NCBI GenBank assembly: GCA_904419315.1
Contig: CAJFQY010000018.1
Span: 1 to 64,000 of the forward strand
Direction: 5' to 3'
Source: Zongyangia gallinarum
GTDB lineage: Bacteria; Bacillota; Clostridia; Oscillospirales; Ruminococcaceae
DNA length: 64,000 bases
Positions 50,419 through 59,154 of the stretch are shown here, in pieces; position 1 is the stretch's first letter; each line of letters begins with the position of its first letter. The notes below the pieces were generated by a model, which saw only the letters and a program-made list of their open reading frames with translations, was not told the origin of the DNA and did not search any database. Made by a program: the position numbers and the translations under genes.

Positions 50419-52500
50419 ATGAAAATTTCAAAGGTTGGGCTGCGGACCGCAATTTTGGCGGGACTGGTCCTTGTCGTATTTGCCCTTTTCGGCGTGCGGC
50501 TGATGCAGATGCAGATTGTCCAAGGGGAGGAGTATCTGGCCTTGGCCGAGGCCGGGGATGTGAAAACCCAGACCATTGTGGCGGCCCGGGGCGAAATTGT
50601 GGACCGCAATGGGGAGCCTCTCGCTGAAAACCGGGTGGGCTATGACATCATCCTGGACAAGGTGTATATGACCAAGGATATGGAAAACCAGGTCATCCTC
50701 CGGCTGGTGGAGATCCTCCGGGAAAACAACGAGGAGTGGATTGATAACCTGCCCATCACCATGGAGGAGCCTTTTGAATTTATTGAGGGCCGGGAGGATG
50801 ATGTAGCCGAGCTCAAGGAAAACCTGGGGCTGCAAAACTGGGCCACCCTAGAGAATGTCATGGACGCCATGGAGGAAGAATATGACATTGAGGGCCTGAC
50901 GCCGGAGGAAACCCGGATCATTGCCGGGGTCCGGTATGAGATGGTGGAAAAGGGCTATTCTATCGAGAACCCCTATACCTTTGCCAGCGACGTATCGATG
51001 GAGACGGTCTCCAAGGTGAAGGAAAACAACCTGGATCTGCCCGGCGCTGATATCTACGAAACCCCCATCCGGGAGTATGTCAACGGCACGGTGGCGCCCC
51101 ACATTGTGGGACAGATCGGCCCCATCTATGCGGAAGAATACGCCGAACTCAAGGAGCAGGGCTACCTGCTCAACGACACGGTGGGCAAAAGCGGGATAGA
51201 ACAGTACTTTGAAAGCTATCTGCGGGGGGAAAACGGAACCCGCGATATCACCCTGACCAACCAGGGCATTGTCACCAATGTGGAGGTGACCAAAGCGCCT
51301 GAGGCAGGCAATACGGTGGTGCTCACCATTGACAGCGACCTGCAGCGGGTGGCATATCAGGCCCTGGAGGAGGAGATCAAATACCTCAATGAGACGGCTC
51401 CCTCCGGGGAGGGCAAGGAGGCCGACGCCGGCGTGGTGGTGGCGGTGGACACCAAAACCGGAGAGATCCTGGCGGCGGTGAACTACCCCTCCTACGATCT
51501 GGCCACCTATCAGGAAAACTACGATACCTTAGCCAACGATCCTCTTAACCCTCTGTTTAACCGGGCGTTCCAGGGCACCTATACACCTGGCTCCATCTTC
51601 AAGCCCTGCGTGGCCACGGCGGCGCTGTCCGAAGGGATCATTACCGCGGATTCCACCGTCAACTGCGGAGGCACCTATATGTACTACGCCCCTAGCTATA
51701 CGCCTGGTTGTCTGAGCGTTCACGGGGATATTAATGTGCTGCGGGCCCTCATGCGTTCCTGCAACATCTTTTTCTATGATGTGGGCCGCCGCACCGGCAT
51801 TGAAACCATTGCGGAATATGCCCGGGCCATGGGCCTGGGAGTGCCCACTGGCGTTGAGATCGGCGAGGCACAGGGCGTTGTGGCCAGCCCGGAATACCGG
51901 GAGTCTATGGGTGGGGAATGGTACCCCGGCGACGTAATCCAGGCCTCCATTGGCCAGTCGGATAACAAATTCTCCCCCATCCAGCTGGCAAACTATGTCT
52001 GCACCATCGCCAACCGGGGGGAGAGAAAGAACCTGCGGGTGGTCAAGGAAATTAGAAGCTATAACCAAGATGAGGTCATTGAGACCTTTGAAAGTGAAGT
52101 GGTGGAGACTGTTTCCACCCCAGAGGTGTTTGAGACTGTCATTGAGGGTATGATTATGGCGGCAGGCCCAGAGGGAACGTCTGTCCACACCTTCGACGAT
52201 TACCCCTATACTGTGGCTGCCAAGACCGGTACCCCGGAAACCAAGCAGTTCCCCAACTCCACCTATATCTGCTTTGCACCGGCGGAGGATCCACAGATTG
52301 CCATCGTAGTGGTCATCGAAAAAGGATGGCACGGTTATACCGGCGCCCCTGTGGCCAAAAAGGTGATGGATCAATATTTCTTCGGCTCCAGCGAGACAGA
52401 GGAGACGGAAGAAAGTTCCGATTCCTCCAGCGCCAGCCAGGCGGAGTCTTCCTCAGCGGCGTCTTCTTCCCAGCCCACGGGGGAAACTTCCGGACAGTAA
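50419..52500 (+). CDS. mrdA: Penicillin-binding protein 2 (class B transpeptidase)
   Basis: A 693-residue membrane-anchored transpeptidase: helix (about 9-29), pedestal domain, and penicillin-binding domain with TPGSIFKPC (SxxK), SCNIFFYD (SxN) and AAKTGTPE (KTG). Active-site boxes are complete. The C-terminal 40 residues are Ser/Glu/Thr-rich and probably disordered. TGGAGG precedes the ATG. Linkage to mreBCD identifies it as the elongation-specific PBP rather than the divisome one. Confidence 0.94.
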   Translation: MKISKVGLRTAILAGLVLVVFALFGVRLMQMQIVQGEEYLALAEAGDVKTQTIVAARGEIVDRNGEPLAENRVGYDIILDKVYMTKDMENQVILRLVEILRENNEEWIDNLPITMEEPFEFIEGREDDVAELKENLGLQNWATLENVMDAMEEEYDIEGLTPEETRIIAGVRYEMVEKGYSIENPYTFASDVSMETVSKVKENNLDLPGADIYETPIREYVNGTVAPHIVGQIGPIYAEEYAELKEQGYLLNDTVGKSGIEQYFESYLRGENGTRDITLTNQGIVTNVEVTKAPEAGNTVVLTIDSDLQRVAYQALEEEIKYLNETAPSGEGKEADAGVVVAVDTKTGEILAAVNYPSYDLATYQENYDTLANDPLNPLFNRAFQGTYTPGSIFKPCVATAALSEGIITADSTVNCGGTYMYYAPSYTPGCLSVHGDINVLRALMRSCNIFFYDVGRRTGIETIAEYARAMGLGVPTGVEIGEAQGVVASPEYRESMGGEWYPGDVIQASIGQSDNKFSPIQLANYVCTIANRGERKNLRVVKEIRSYNQDEVIETFESEVVETVSTPEVFETVIEGMIMAAGPEGTSVHTFDDYPYTVAAKTGTPETKQFPNSTYICFAPAEDPQIAIVVVIEKGWHGYTGAPVAKKVMDQYFFGSSETEETEESSDSSSASQAESSSAASSSQPTGETSGQ

Positions 52501-52638
52501 AGAAAAATATAGGATAAAATATCCAAAAATTCCCCTGAAGGGTTGCAAATTGGAAATAGTTGGCGTTGTGCCAAAAAAAGTTCAAAAAATTTAGACAAAA
52601 TTACATGAACAAAAGGGGACAACTACCATAGATTTTAT

Positions 52639-52668
52639 TTGATTTTTACAGTACAGGTATGATATGAT
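52639..52668 (+). promoter_or_regulatory. Possible promoter of minD
   Basis: TTGATT (52639-52644) and TATGAT (52663-52668) are 18 bases apart; an overlapping TATGAT at 52658 gives an alternative. Moderately good match in the 190-base gap after the PBP2 gene. Confidence 0.5.
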
Positions 52669-52689
52669 GATAAAGGAGGACGTGGCTCT

Positions 52690-53424
52690 TTGGCTGAGAT
52701 CATTCTGGTGACGTCGGGAAAAGGAGGCGTAGGTAAATCCACAGTATCGCTTTTGACCGGTGCGGCATTGGCGAAAAGAGGCAAGAAGGTGCTTCTCATC
52801 GAAATGGACGCAGGCTTGGGCGGGCTGGACATCATGTTCGGCGTGGAGGACAAGTCGGTTTTTGACCTAGCCGATGTATTGGAAGGGCGCTGTGAACCTA
52901 TTAAGGCGATTTTAGAGTGCCCATATCAACGGGGGCTTTCTCTTCTGGGTGCGCCGCGGGATCCGTCCTGTGAGCTGAAGAAAAAGCCGTTGACCATTCT
53001 GTGCAAGGGGCTGACCCATTATTACGACATCATCTTGATTGACGCCCCAGCTGGACTTAGCTGTGGCTTTACAGTGGGCGCTGACATCTGTAGCCGTGGG
53101 CTGGTGGTTGTAACGCCCGATCCTGTGGCAGTACGGGATGGAAGGGCTATGTCGGATCTCCTGGATAGGGAGAACCTTGTCAGCCAGAGGCTGATTATCA
53201 ACCGGGTCGGGGCAAAATTCCTAAAACAAAAGCTGTTTTCTGATTTAGACGAGGTCATCGATTTGGTGGGAGTCCAGTTACTCGGCGTGATCCCAGAGGA
53301 TCCGGAGCTGGCGGTCCGCACCGCCAAAGGGCAGCCTATTGCGGAAGAAAGCCGCTCCCAAAGAATTTTTAACGCCATTGCAGGACGGTTGATGGGAGAA
53401 GATGTGCCGCTGATTGTCCGTTAG
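52690..53424 (+). CDS. minD: Septum site-determining protein MinD
   Basis: The 244-residue deviant Walker A ATPase starts with TSGKGGVGKSTVSLLTG. IEMDAGLGGLDIMFGV and IILIDAPAGLSCGF are the switch regions; the residue usually Asp in DxDxGL is Met-Asp-Ala here, a small deviation. MinD places MinC at cell poles to inhibit FtsZ. The start is TTG at 52690 after AAAGGAGG. No minC, minE or rodA gene lies between the PBP2 gene and mgsA, although that is their usual place in Clostridia. Confidence 0.88.
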   Translation: MAEIILVTSGKGGVGKSTVSLLTGAALAKRGKKVLLIEMDAGLGGLDIMFGVEDKSVFDLADVLEGRCEPIKAILECPYQRGLSLLGAPRDPSCELKKKPLTILCKGLTHYYDIILIDAPAGLSCGFTVGADICSRGLVVVTPDPVAVRDGRAMSDLLDRENLVSQRLIINRVGAKFLKQKLFSDLDEVIDLVGVQLLGVIPEDPELAVRTAKGQPIAEESRSQRIFNAIAGRLMGEDVPLIVR

Positions 53425-53496
53425 GGATGAGTAAGAAACACGAGACAGCATAACAACACAGTTTTGAAGATACCAACTTAAGGGGAGGGAATCAGT

Positions 53497-53907
53497 TTGA
53501 ATATAGCAATCATCGCACACGACACAAAAAAGGAACTTATGGTACAATTCTGCATCGCTTATTGCGGCGTTCTGAGCCGGCACAGCATCTGCGCAACCGG
53601 CACGACGGGAAAACTGGTTTCTGAGGCAACAGGGCTTCAGGTCTTCCGTTTTCTCAGCGGATCCCAGGGCGGAGACCAGCAGATTTCCGCAAGGATTGCC
53701 TGTAATGAGATTGACCTCCTGTTATTCTTCCGGGATCCTTTAACCCCCAAGGCCCATGAGCCCAAAGAAGCGGACATGCTCCGCCTTTGCGATGTACACA
53801 ACATCCCCGTGGCAACCAATATTGCTACGGCGGAGGCGTTGATCCACAGCCTGGAGCGGGGCGATTTAGACTGGAGAAATATTGTCAATCCCAGCGGCGT
53901 GAAATAG
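53497..53907 (+). CDS. mgsA: Methylglyoxal synthase
   Basis: A 136-residue enzyme converting dihydroxyacetone phosphate to methylglyoxal. ALDIAIIAHDTKKEL-like N-terminus (NIAIIAHDTKKELM), ATGTTGKL, GSQGGDQQI with the catalytic Asp region, and LLLFFRDPLTPKAHEPK are diagnostic. The start is TTG at 53497 after GGGGAGGG. It follows minD by 72 bases, a gene order common in Clostridia. Confidence 0.95.
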   Translation: MNIAIIAHDTKKELMVQFCIAYCGVLSRHSICATGTTGKLVSEATGLQVFRFLSGSQGGDQQISARIACNEIDLLLFFRDPLTPKAHEPKEADMLRLCDVHNIPVATNIATAEALIHSLERGDLDWRNIVNPSGVK

Positions 53908-53954
53908 CGCTGCTGATTCCCGCCGCTTGCGTCGTAAGCGGCCTTGATATAACC

Positions 53955-54252
53955 AACAAATAAATGCGCCAAAGCGGGAAAAGTAGCCGTTTGCGGGCAG
54001 CAGAAGAGAGGACCGGCCATGGGCTGAGAGCCGGTTCGGGCCATGACGCATCCTGGTGAACAGACACCCGCTCAGCAGGCCGCCTGAACTTCCGGCCATA
54101 CCGGAAAGGGTAGGGCGGCACGTATCCCGCGTTAAGGGAAATGAGCGGGGCAAAACTGTGTTTTGCCCAAGCAGGGTGGCAACACGTGGAAAAACTCCTC
54201 GTCCCTGACCGATGTCGTTGACATTTGGCGGGAGGAGGAGTATTTTTTTATA
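53955..54252 (+). ncRNA. T-box riboswitch leader of hisS-aspS
   Basis: The leader shows Stem I with base pairs GCGGG (53974-53978) and CCCGC (54067-54071), AAAAGTA after the 5' strand, and GACAC (54063-54067) where the specifier is expected; GAC plus the following A fits Asp, and the overlapping CAC would fit His. The T-box motif AGGGTGGCAACACGTGG lies at 54173-54189. The terminator is ACTCCTC pairing with GAGGAGT, ending in a T7 run at about 54243-54249. Uncharged tRNA would stabilise the antiterminator. Confidence 0.88.
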
Positions 54253-54256
54253 GACA

Positions 54257-54593
54257 GCTCCTGCGGAGAGCAGACCGCGCCCCGATTTTTGTTTGCGTCA
54301 CTGCCGCGATGCCCGCGCTTTTGTCTCGAACGATGCCACAACGCGATGCCACCGCCGGTAGGCGGGCTCCTGCCAGGGCGTGGAAGTCGCGCTCTGAGTT
54401 TTGTTCGCAACACTGCCGCGTCGCCCGCAACTACGTTGCGATTGACACCACAGCGCGTTTTGGCTGCGGCGGCTCGCCGCTCCTGCGGAGAGCAGACCGC
54501 GCCTATGGTTTTGTTGGTGACACTGCCGCGATGCCCGCGCTTTTGCCTCGAACGATGCCACAACGCGATGTCCCCCACCGGTAGGTGGTGGGG
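54257..54593 (-). repeat. Dispersed intergenic repeat, copy 3 (inverted, between T-box and hisS)
   Basis: The minus strand repeats the block order of copy 2: cores at about 54507-54540, 54397-54428 and 54285-54316, with GTGGGGGACATCGCG, TGTCAATCGCAACGTAG and CTCTCCGCAGGAG side blocks. It fills the space between the T-box terminator and the hisS ribosome binding site, so it is transcribed as part of the hisS leader. Confidence 0.85.
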
Positions 54594-54617
54594 ATAAAAG
54601 AATAGGAGAGATGACAA

Positions 54618-55952
54618 TTGGCACTTTTGACAAACGCCCCCCGGGGCACCCAGGATGTACTCCCCAGCCAGAGCGGCCGGTGGAAGTATCTGGAGAAGAC
54701 GGCCATGGAGACAGCGGCCCTCTTCGGATTCAAGGAAATCCGCACCCCGGTATTTGAGCACACCGAGCTCTTTACCCGGTCGGTAGGGGATACCACCGAC
54801 GTGGTGCAAAAGGAAATGTATACCTTCCAGGACAAGGGCAACCGATCCATTACCTTGCGGCCAGAGGGCACGGCAGGTGTGGTCCGGGCGGCCATCCAGA
54901 ACGGCCTTTTGGGAGACGCCCTGCCGGTGATGGCAAGTTATGTAGTCTCCTGCTTCCGCTATGAGAAGCCCCAGGCTGGCAGGCTGCGGGAATTTCACCA
55001 ATTTGGGGTGGAAATGCTGGGGGCAGCGGCTCCCTCCGCAGACGCCCAGGTCATCGCTCTGGCAAACGAGATCTTTAAGGTGCTGGGGGTAGAAGGCCTG
55101 CGCCTGGAGCTTAACTCCATCGGATGCCCCCAGTGCCGGGCAGCCTATCATCAAAAGCTGGTGGAATATTTTAACGGATATAAGGACAAGCTCTGTGAAA
55201 CCTGTCTGGGCCGGCTGGAGAAAAACCCCATGCGGATTCTCGACTGCAAGAACCCGGAGTGCAAGGAGATCGCCAAGAACGCGCCGAAGATCATCGATTT
55301 CCTCTGCGACGACTGCCGGGATCACTTTGAGGGGGTCAAGACCCGGCTTTCCGCCATGGGCATTGATTTTGTGGTCAATCCCACCATTGTCCGGGGCCTG
55401 GATTATTATACCCGCACGGTATTCGAGTTCGTCTCGGAGAACATCGGCGCCCAGGGAACCGTCTGCGGCGGCGGCCGGTATGACGGCCTTATCGGCATGC
55501 TGGGAGGAAAGGAAACCCCGGCTCTGGGCTTTGCCATGGGATTAGAGCGGCTATTATTGCTGATGGATAAAACCGGATGTTCCTTCCCCGAGGAGCCCAA
55601 ATGCGACATCTATATCGCCTCTATGGGAGAGGCGGCTTCGGTGAAAGCCTGCGAGCTGGCCATGCGTCTGCGGGAGGAGGGCTTCTTTGCCCAGTGCGAC
55701 TCCATGAACCGCAGCCTTAAGGCCCAGATGAAATACGCCGACAAGATCGGCGCCCGCTACACCCTGGTTATCGGGGACAACGAGTTGGAAACCGGGGTGG
55801 CAAAGCTTAAAAACATGGCTACCTCCCAGCAGATTGACGTCAGCTTTGGGGAGGATGGCCTTCTCACCGCCATCTATGAAGCGGATAAGGATGAGACCAT
55901 CCAGCAGATCGCCGAGGGCTTTGGGGACCTGCCATTGCAAAATCTACTGTAA
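54618..55952 (+). CDS. hisS: Histidine--tRNA ligase
   Basis: The 444-residue class II synthetase starts with LLTNAPRGTQDVLPSQSGRW. Motif 2 (FRYEKPQAGRLREFHQFG), the histidine-specific GLDYYTRTVFEF and motif 3 (ALGFAMGLERLLLL) are complete, followed by the anticodon-binding domain. The start is TTG at 54618 after AGGAG. The aspS gene follows at once, the classic hisS-aspS operon, under T-box control. Confidence 0.97.
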   Translation: MALLTNAPRGTQDVLPSQSGRWKYLEKTAMETAALFGFKEIRTPVFEHTELFTRSVGDTTDVVQKEMYTFQDKGNRSITLRPEGTAGVVRAAIQNGLLGDALPVMASYVVSCFRYEKPQAGRLREFHQFGVEMLGAAAPSADAQVIALANEIFKVLGVEGLRLELNSIGCPQCRAAYHQKLVEYFNGYKDKLCETCLGRLEKNPMRILDCKNPECKEIAKNAPKIIDFLCDDCRDHFEGVKTRLSAMGIDFVVNPTIVRGLDYYTRTVFEFVSENIGAQGTVCGGGRYDGLIGMLGGKETPALGFAMGLERLLLLMDKTGCSFPEEPKCDIYIASMGEAASVKACELAMRLREEGFFAQCDSMNRSLKAQMKYADKIGARYTLVIGDNELETGVAKLKNMATSQQIDVSFGEDGLLTAIYEADKDETIQQIAEGFGDLPLQNLL

Positions 55953-55978
55953 CTGACAGATAAAAGGAGATAGTGGAC

Positions 55979-57772
55979 ATGAACGATACCATGGAGGGCC
56001 TGAAAAGGACCCATTACTGCACCCAGGTTTCCGAAGCTGACATCGGAAAAGAAGTGGTGGTGTGCGGCTTTACCCAGAAGACAAGAGACCTGGGCAATCT
56101 GATTTTCATCGACCTGCGGGATCGGACTGGCATCATCCAGCTGGCTTTTGACGATGCCACCGACCGGGCTATCATGGCCAAGGCGGCCAAGGTGCGGGCG
56201 GAATTCGTCCTCATGGCCAAGGGCACGGTGCGCAAGAGGGAGTCGGTGAATACCGAGATCAAGACCGGAACCATTGAGGTCTTTGTCACCGACCTGCGCA
56301 TCCTCAATGAGGCCAAAACCCCGCCCTTTGAGATCACCGATGAGACCAACGTCAAGGAGGAGCTCCGTCTGCGCTACCGTTATCTGGATCTGCGGCGGGC
56401 TCAGATGCAGCAGGCAATGATGATGCGCCACCGCATTGTCAAGATTGCCCGGGATTACTATGACGAAAACGGATTTTTAGAAATTGAAACCCCCATGCTC
56501 ATCAAATCCACCCCGGAAGGGGCGCGGGACTACCTGGTGCCCTCCCGGGTTCATCCGGGCAAATTCTACGCCCTGCCCCAGTCTCCCCAGCAGTATAAGC
56601 AGCTGCTCATGCTCTCCGGCTTTGACCGGTATATGCAGATTGCCCGCTGCTTTAGGGACGAGGACCTGCGGGCGGACCGGCAGCCGGAGTTCACCCAGAT
56701 TGACCTGGAGATGTCCTTTGTGGACCAGGACGACGTCATGGCGGTCAATGAGGGCTTTATGAAACGGGTCTTCAAAGAGGCACTGGGGATCGAGATTGAG
56801 ACCCCCTTCCGCCGCATTCCCTATGAGGAGGCTATGGAGCGGTATGGTTCCGACAAGCCGGACACCCGCTTCGGATTGGAGCTCATTGACCTGGGGGATG
56901 TGCTGCAAAACTGCGAGTTCAAGGCCTTTGCCGGCGCCCTTGCCGGAGGCGGCGCGGTCAAAGCTATTTTAGTGCCGGACGGGGCAGAGCGCCTTTCCCG
57001 GAAAGAGATCGATAAGCTGACGGAATTTGTCAAGACCTACCGGGCCAAGGGCCTGGCCTACACCCGGCTGACGCCCGAAAAAGAAACCTCCAGCTTTGAG
57101 AAGTTCCTCAGCGAGGAGGAGAAGAATGCCCTGCGCCAGCGGGTAGGCGCCAAAACCGGGGATGTGATCCTCATTGTGGCGGACGCAAACAAACAGGTGG
57201 TCTACGACAGCCTGGGCGCCCTGCGGTGTGAGCTGGCAAAACGCCTCTCCCTCATCGACGAGAGTAAGTTTGACCTGCTCTGGGTCACCGACTTCCCGCA
57301 GTTTGAGTATTCCGAAGAGGAAGACCGGTATGTAGCCAAGCATCATCCCTTTACCTGTCCCCGGCTTTCCGATGTGGATAAGCTGAAAACTGACCCGGCG
57401 GCGGTCCATGCCTTGGCTTATGACATGGTCCTCAACGGCTGTGAGGTGGGCGGAGGCTCCATCCGAATCAACGACCCGGAGCTGCAGGAGAAGATGTTCG
57501 AGGCCCTGGGCTTTACTCCCGAGTCGGCCCACGAGCGGTTCGGCTATCTCATCGACGCCTTCCAGTACGGCGCACCGCCCCATGGCGGCATGGCCTTTGG
57601 CCTGGATCGTCTGGTGATGCTCATGCTAGGCAAGGACTCCATCCGGGATGTAATCGCCTTCCCCAAGGTGCAAAACGCCAGCGAGCTGATGACCATGTGT
57701 CCGGCCGAGGTGGACGAAAAGGATATCCAGGAACTGCATATCGCCATTGTGGAAAAGGAAACAGAAGAATAA
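55979..57772 (+). CDS. aspS: Aspartate--tRNA ligase
   Basis: A 597-residue bacterial-type AspRS: N-terminal OB anticodon-binding domain (about 10-110), class II core with RYRYLDLRR, FLEIETPMLIKSTPEGARDYLVP (split), FRDEDLRADRQPEFTQID, the bacterial GAD insertion domain, and FGLDRLVMLM motif 3. ATG at 55979 is preferred over GTG at 55973 by its distance from AAGGAG. A terminator follows 10 bases after the stop. Confidence 0.97.
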   Translation: MNDTMEGLKRTHYCTQVSEADIGKEVVVCGFTQKTRDLGNLIFIDLRDRTGIIQLAFDDATDRAIMAKAAKVRAEFVLMAKGTVRKRESVNTEIKTGTIEVFVTDLRILNEAKTPPFEITDETNVKEELRLRYRYLDLRRAQMQQAMMMRHRIVKIARDYYDENGFLEIETPMLIKSTPEGARDYLVPSRVHPGKFYALPQSPQQYKQLLMLSGFDRYMQIARCFRDEDLRADRQPEFTQIDLEMSFVDQDDVMAVNEGFMKRVFKEALGIEIETPFRRIPYEEAMERYGSDKPDTRFGLELIDLGDVLQNCEFKAFAGALAGGGAVKAILVPDGAERLSRKEIDKLTEFVKTYRAKGLAYTRLTPEKETSSFEKFLSEEEKNALRQRVGAKTGDVILIVADANKQVVYDSLGALRCELAKRLSLIDESKFDLLWVTDFPQFEYSEEEDRYVAKHHPFTCPRLSDVDKLKTDPAAVHALAYDMVLNGCEVGGGSIRINDPELQEKMFEALGFTPESAHERFGYLIDAFQYGAPPHGGMAFGLDRLVMLMLGKDSIRDVIAFPKVQNASELMTMCPAEVDEKDIQELHIAIVEKETEE

Positions 57773-57775
57773 AGA

Positions 57776-57809
57776 AGAAAGAGCAGCCGCATACAGCGGC
57801 TGCTCTTTT
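57776..57809. terminator. Bidirectional terminator after aspS
   Basis: GAGCAGCCGC and its exact complement form a 10-bp stem with an ATACA loop, followed by T4 and preceded by an A-rich tract, between convergent aspS and the cytidylate-kinase-like gene. Confidence 0.9.
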
Positions 57810-57825
57810 CAAAGGGGGATAAAAT

Positions 57826-58452
57826 TTATTCGCCATTCCTAATTTTCACATATTCGGCGATGTATTTGACTGCGTTTTCAATGCCGATATCGTCTGTGTT
57901 CAGGCACAGATGGTAATTATTCACGTCGCCCCATTTGAGCCCGGTGTAGAAGTTATAATAGGCGGCCCGTTTTTTGTCCGTCTTGCGAAGGATGTCTTCG
58001 GCCTGGGCGGGAACCAGCTCATACTCCCTGGTAGCCCTGCGCAGACGGTTTTGCCAGCTGGAGGTGAGAAAGATGTTGATGCAGCTGGGATCATCCTGGA
58101 GGACATAGTCAGCGCACCGCCCTACAATGACGCAGGAGCCCTCCGCCGCAATAGAACGGATGGTATCCGACTGTACGATAAAGAGCTTATCCGCCAGGGG
58201 GAGACCGTCGTAGCCAGTGGGGTTATAGGAGGTGGCGGTGGTGCCGAACATCGACAGGGCGTATAGAAGGCTGCTGGTAGCTTTCTGGTCCGCCTTTTCA
58301 AAAAGCTCAGGGGCATAGCCGCTTTTTTTAGCGGACAGGGTGATGACTTCTTTGTCATAGAAAGGAATGTCCAGCGTTTGGGCAAGCTTCCGGCCGATTT
58401 CCCGGCCGCCGCTGCCATGCTGACGGCTGATAGTAATAATCGTCTTTTTCAT
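57826..58452 (-). CDS. Cytidylate kinase-like family protein
   Basis: A 208-residue P-loop protein of the Cytidylate_kin2 family. The N-terminus KTIITISRQHGSGGREIGRKLA holds the atypical phosphate loop; IPFYDKEVI, CVIVGRCADYVL and RAAYYNFYTG follow. These proteins resemble CMP kinase but are often extra copies with unproven substrate. The ATG at 58452 is near a promoter at 58533-58561. It is monocistronic between terminators. Confidence 0.9.
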   Translation of the reverse strand: MKKTIITISRQHGSGGREIGRKLAQTLDIPFYDKEVITLSAKKSGYAPELFEKADQKATSSLLYALSMFGTTATSYNPTGYDGLPLADKLFIVQSDTIRSIAAEGSCVIVGRCADYVLQDDPSCINIFLTSSWQNRLRRATREYELVPAQAEDILRKTDKKRAAYYNFYTGLKWGDVNNYHLCLNTDDIGIENAVKYIAEYVKIRNGE

Positions 58453-58793
58453 TCAAACACACCCTCTCTCGTCTCCATGTTAGTTGTACAGTCTGTATAA
58501 AAATTTTTAACATTGGATTTCTATCCATGTATATTATGTGCCTCATTCAGGTTGGTGTCAATTGCCATTTTATACAATAATTCTGTAAATTTTTGCTCAG
58601 GAAGATGACAATACAAAAGAGGGATGTTTTAGGGGCCATCTCTTTTTCGCGGGCCTTTGCCATTGTCGGGAAAGGATAAAAAAGCGGCGCATCCCTGCAC
58701 AAAAATGAGCTTTTTTTCTATGATGGTATCAAAAGGGCAAAGGAAACATTACCATAAGCCTTTTCCCGGGAAAAGGCGGAGCGGAGGGAATGG
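58453..58793. other. Intergenic region upstream of the small membrane proteins
   Basis: No protein gene is supported. It holds the minus-strand promoter of the cytidylate-kinase-like gene and an imperfect AAAAGAG/CTCTTTTT hairpin near 58613-58650 of terminator type whose parent gene is unclear. Confidence 0.5.
58533..58561 (-). promoter_or_regulatory. Promoter of the cytidylate-kinase-like gene
   Basis: On the minus strand TTGACA (58556-58561) and CATAAT (58533-58538) are 17 bases apart, about 80 bases before the start codon. Confidence 0.75.
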
Positions 58794-58919
58794 ATGATGG
58801 CAGTTTTGTGGATCGGTTCGGCAGTTATTTTATCTTTGACCTTTTGGGGCGGTTTTTTGCTCTGCGCCATGCTCACCGCAGGGGCGGCGGAGGACAGCCA
58901 GGAGGACCAGAGGCCATGA
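58794..58919 (+). CDS. Small membrane protein (41 residues)
   Basis: The frame MMAVLWIGSAVILSLTFWGG onward encodes 41 residues: one or two hydrophobic segments followed by an acidic Glu/Asp/Gln-rich tail ending DQRP. GGAGGG sits 7 bases before the ATG. An overlapping 65-codon frame starting 4 bases earlier lacks this coherent membrane-protein pattern and was not chosen. No family was recognised. Confidence 0.5.
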   Translation: MMAVLWIGSAVILSLTFWGGFLLCAMLTAGAAEDSQEDQRP

Positions 58920-58954
58920 CGCTGGATATTTTGGAATATTCTCACCATTTTACA

Positions 58955-58983
58955 ATGACAAAGGGGCGCCGGTCAGGTATACT
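58955..58983 (+). promoter_or_regulatory. Promoter of the small membrane protein genes
   Basis: ATGACA (58955-58960, one mismatch to TTGACA) and TATACT (58978-58983) are 17 bases apart, about 50 bases upstream of the ATG at 59032. Confidence 0.7.
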
Positions 58984-59031
58984 ATAAGGAAGAGGGCCCG
59001 GCGGTCCAGCCGGGGGAGTGGAGGCAAAAGG

Positions 59032-59145
59032 ATGTCAAAGGAGAAAAAATGGCGGATCCTCCGCTGGGTGGCGGTGGCCGCAGCGGCGGTTTTGTTGGGT
59101 CTTGGGATCTGGATGAGCATGGGCAGCGGGTCCTGCCCGGTATAG
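59032..59145 (+). CDS. Small single-helix membrane protein (37 residues)
   Basis: The frame encodes a basic start (MSKEKKWRILRW), one hydrophobic helix of about 18 residues and a short tail ending SGSCPV. AAAAGG precedes the ATG, a promoter lies just upstream, and the next gene starts 9 bases after the stop with its own GGAGGAG. These signals make it more credible than its length alone. Confidence 0.6.
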   Translation: MSKEKKWRILRWVAVAAAAVLLGLGIWMSMGSGSCPV

Positions 59146-59154
59146 GAGGAGAAA

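Noticed and set aside
46081..54593. Repeat clusters as insertion sequences or small RNA genes
   Set aside because: No transposase gene, no consistent ends and no independent promoter were seen; they are best described as dispersed intergenic repeats.
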